Assembly: GCA_913054425.1 (NCBI GenBank)
Contig: CAJXJG010000031.1
Location: forward strand, 1 to 13,112
Direction of reading: 5' to 3'
DNA length: 13,112 bases
Source of the DNA: an uncultured Fidelibacterota bacterium
GTDB taxonomy: Bacteria > Fidelibacterota > Marinisomatia > Marinisomatales > UBA8229
Under the pieces are notes generated by a model, which saw only the letters and a program-made list of their open reading frames with translations, ran no database searches and was not told the DNA's origin. The translations under genes were made by a program, and so were the position numbers. Of the stretch, positions 13,062-13,112 are shown piece after piece; positions within the stretch are counted from its first letter, which is position 1, and each line of letters begins with the position of its first letter.

Positions 13062-13112
13062 GGTGGGTGTAGCTCAGCTGGTTAGAGCACCTGGTTGTGG
13101 CCCAGGAGGCCG
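13062..13112 (+). tRNA. tRNA-His (anticodon GUG), 3' truncated by the window end
   Basis: The acceptor strand GTGGGTG (13063-13069) is preceded by G at 13062, the genome-encoded G-1 that marks tRNA-His. TA, then the D-arm GCTC-AGCTGGTTA-GAGC, follows. The anticodon stem CCTGG/CCAGG encloses loop TTGTGGC, with anticodon GTG. The T-arm and 3' acceptor lie outside the window. Confidence 0.93.

Overview
The window looks like a chromosomal piece of a Gram-negative bacterium with moderate-to-low GC, probably from the FCB group or a neighbour. A Marinimicrobia-, Ignavibacteria- or Calditrichota-like lineage is plausible, but this is inference and no taxonomic marker settles it. The pointers are an outer-membrane barrel ending in an aromatic residue, an LptF/LptG permease with a charged insert, a signal-peptide PAP2 protein with a barrel-like last strand, and a cytochrome oxidase whose subunit II resembles those I associate with Acidobacteria, Planctomycetes and Verrucomicrobia.

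Left part, + strand (1-8793): the tail of an outer-membrane protein; a periplasmic amicyanin-like cupredoxin; then an aerobic respiration locus for an A-family haem-copper cytochrome c oxidase. The order is ctaA (haem A synthase), ctaB (haem O synthase), ctaD (subunit I), ctaE (III), ctaF (IV), two very small membrane proteins, ctaC (subunit II, CuA), a Sco copper chaperone, and a DUF420/CtaM-like assembly protein. Haem A synthesis, the catalytic subunits, CuA metallation and assembly are all encoded together. No cytochrome c or complex III gene is present.

Right part, - strand (8809-12941): reading leftward, an LptF/LptG lipopolysaccharide-export permease, a two-cluster 4Fe-4S ferredoxin, then a tight run of a four-helix membrane protein, a membrane-anchored zinc ribbon, a 52-residue membrane protein, an unrecognised exported protein and a PAP2-like phosphatase. 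Several of these overlap or nearly abut. The window ends inside a tRNA-His gene on the + strand, divergent from lptF.

The most notable points are: subunit I has no usable ATG/GTG/TTG/CTG start before its conserved N-terminus and appears to begin at an AUU behind a strong Shine-Dalgarno; subunit I carries an extra pair of predicted helices and lacks the K-channel lysine by hand alignment; subunit II has about 75 extra residues directly before its CuA loop; and there are several unrecognised small membrane genes. No CRISPR array, insertion sequence or phage gene was seen. No stretch over 300 bases lacks a gene. I did not find a clearly new self-contained system; the unusual oxidase and the small-gene run downstream of the ferredoxin are the best candidates for something undescribed.
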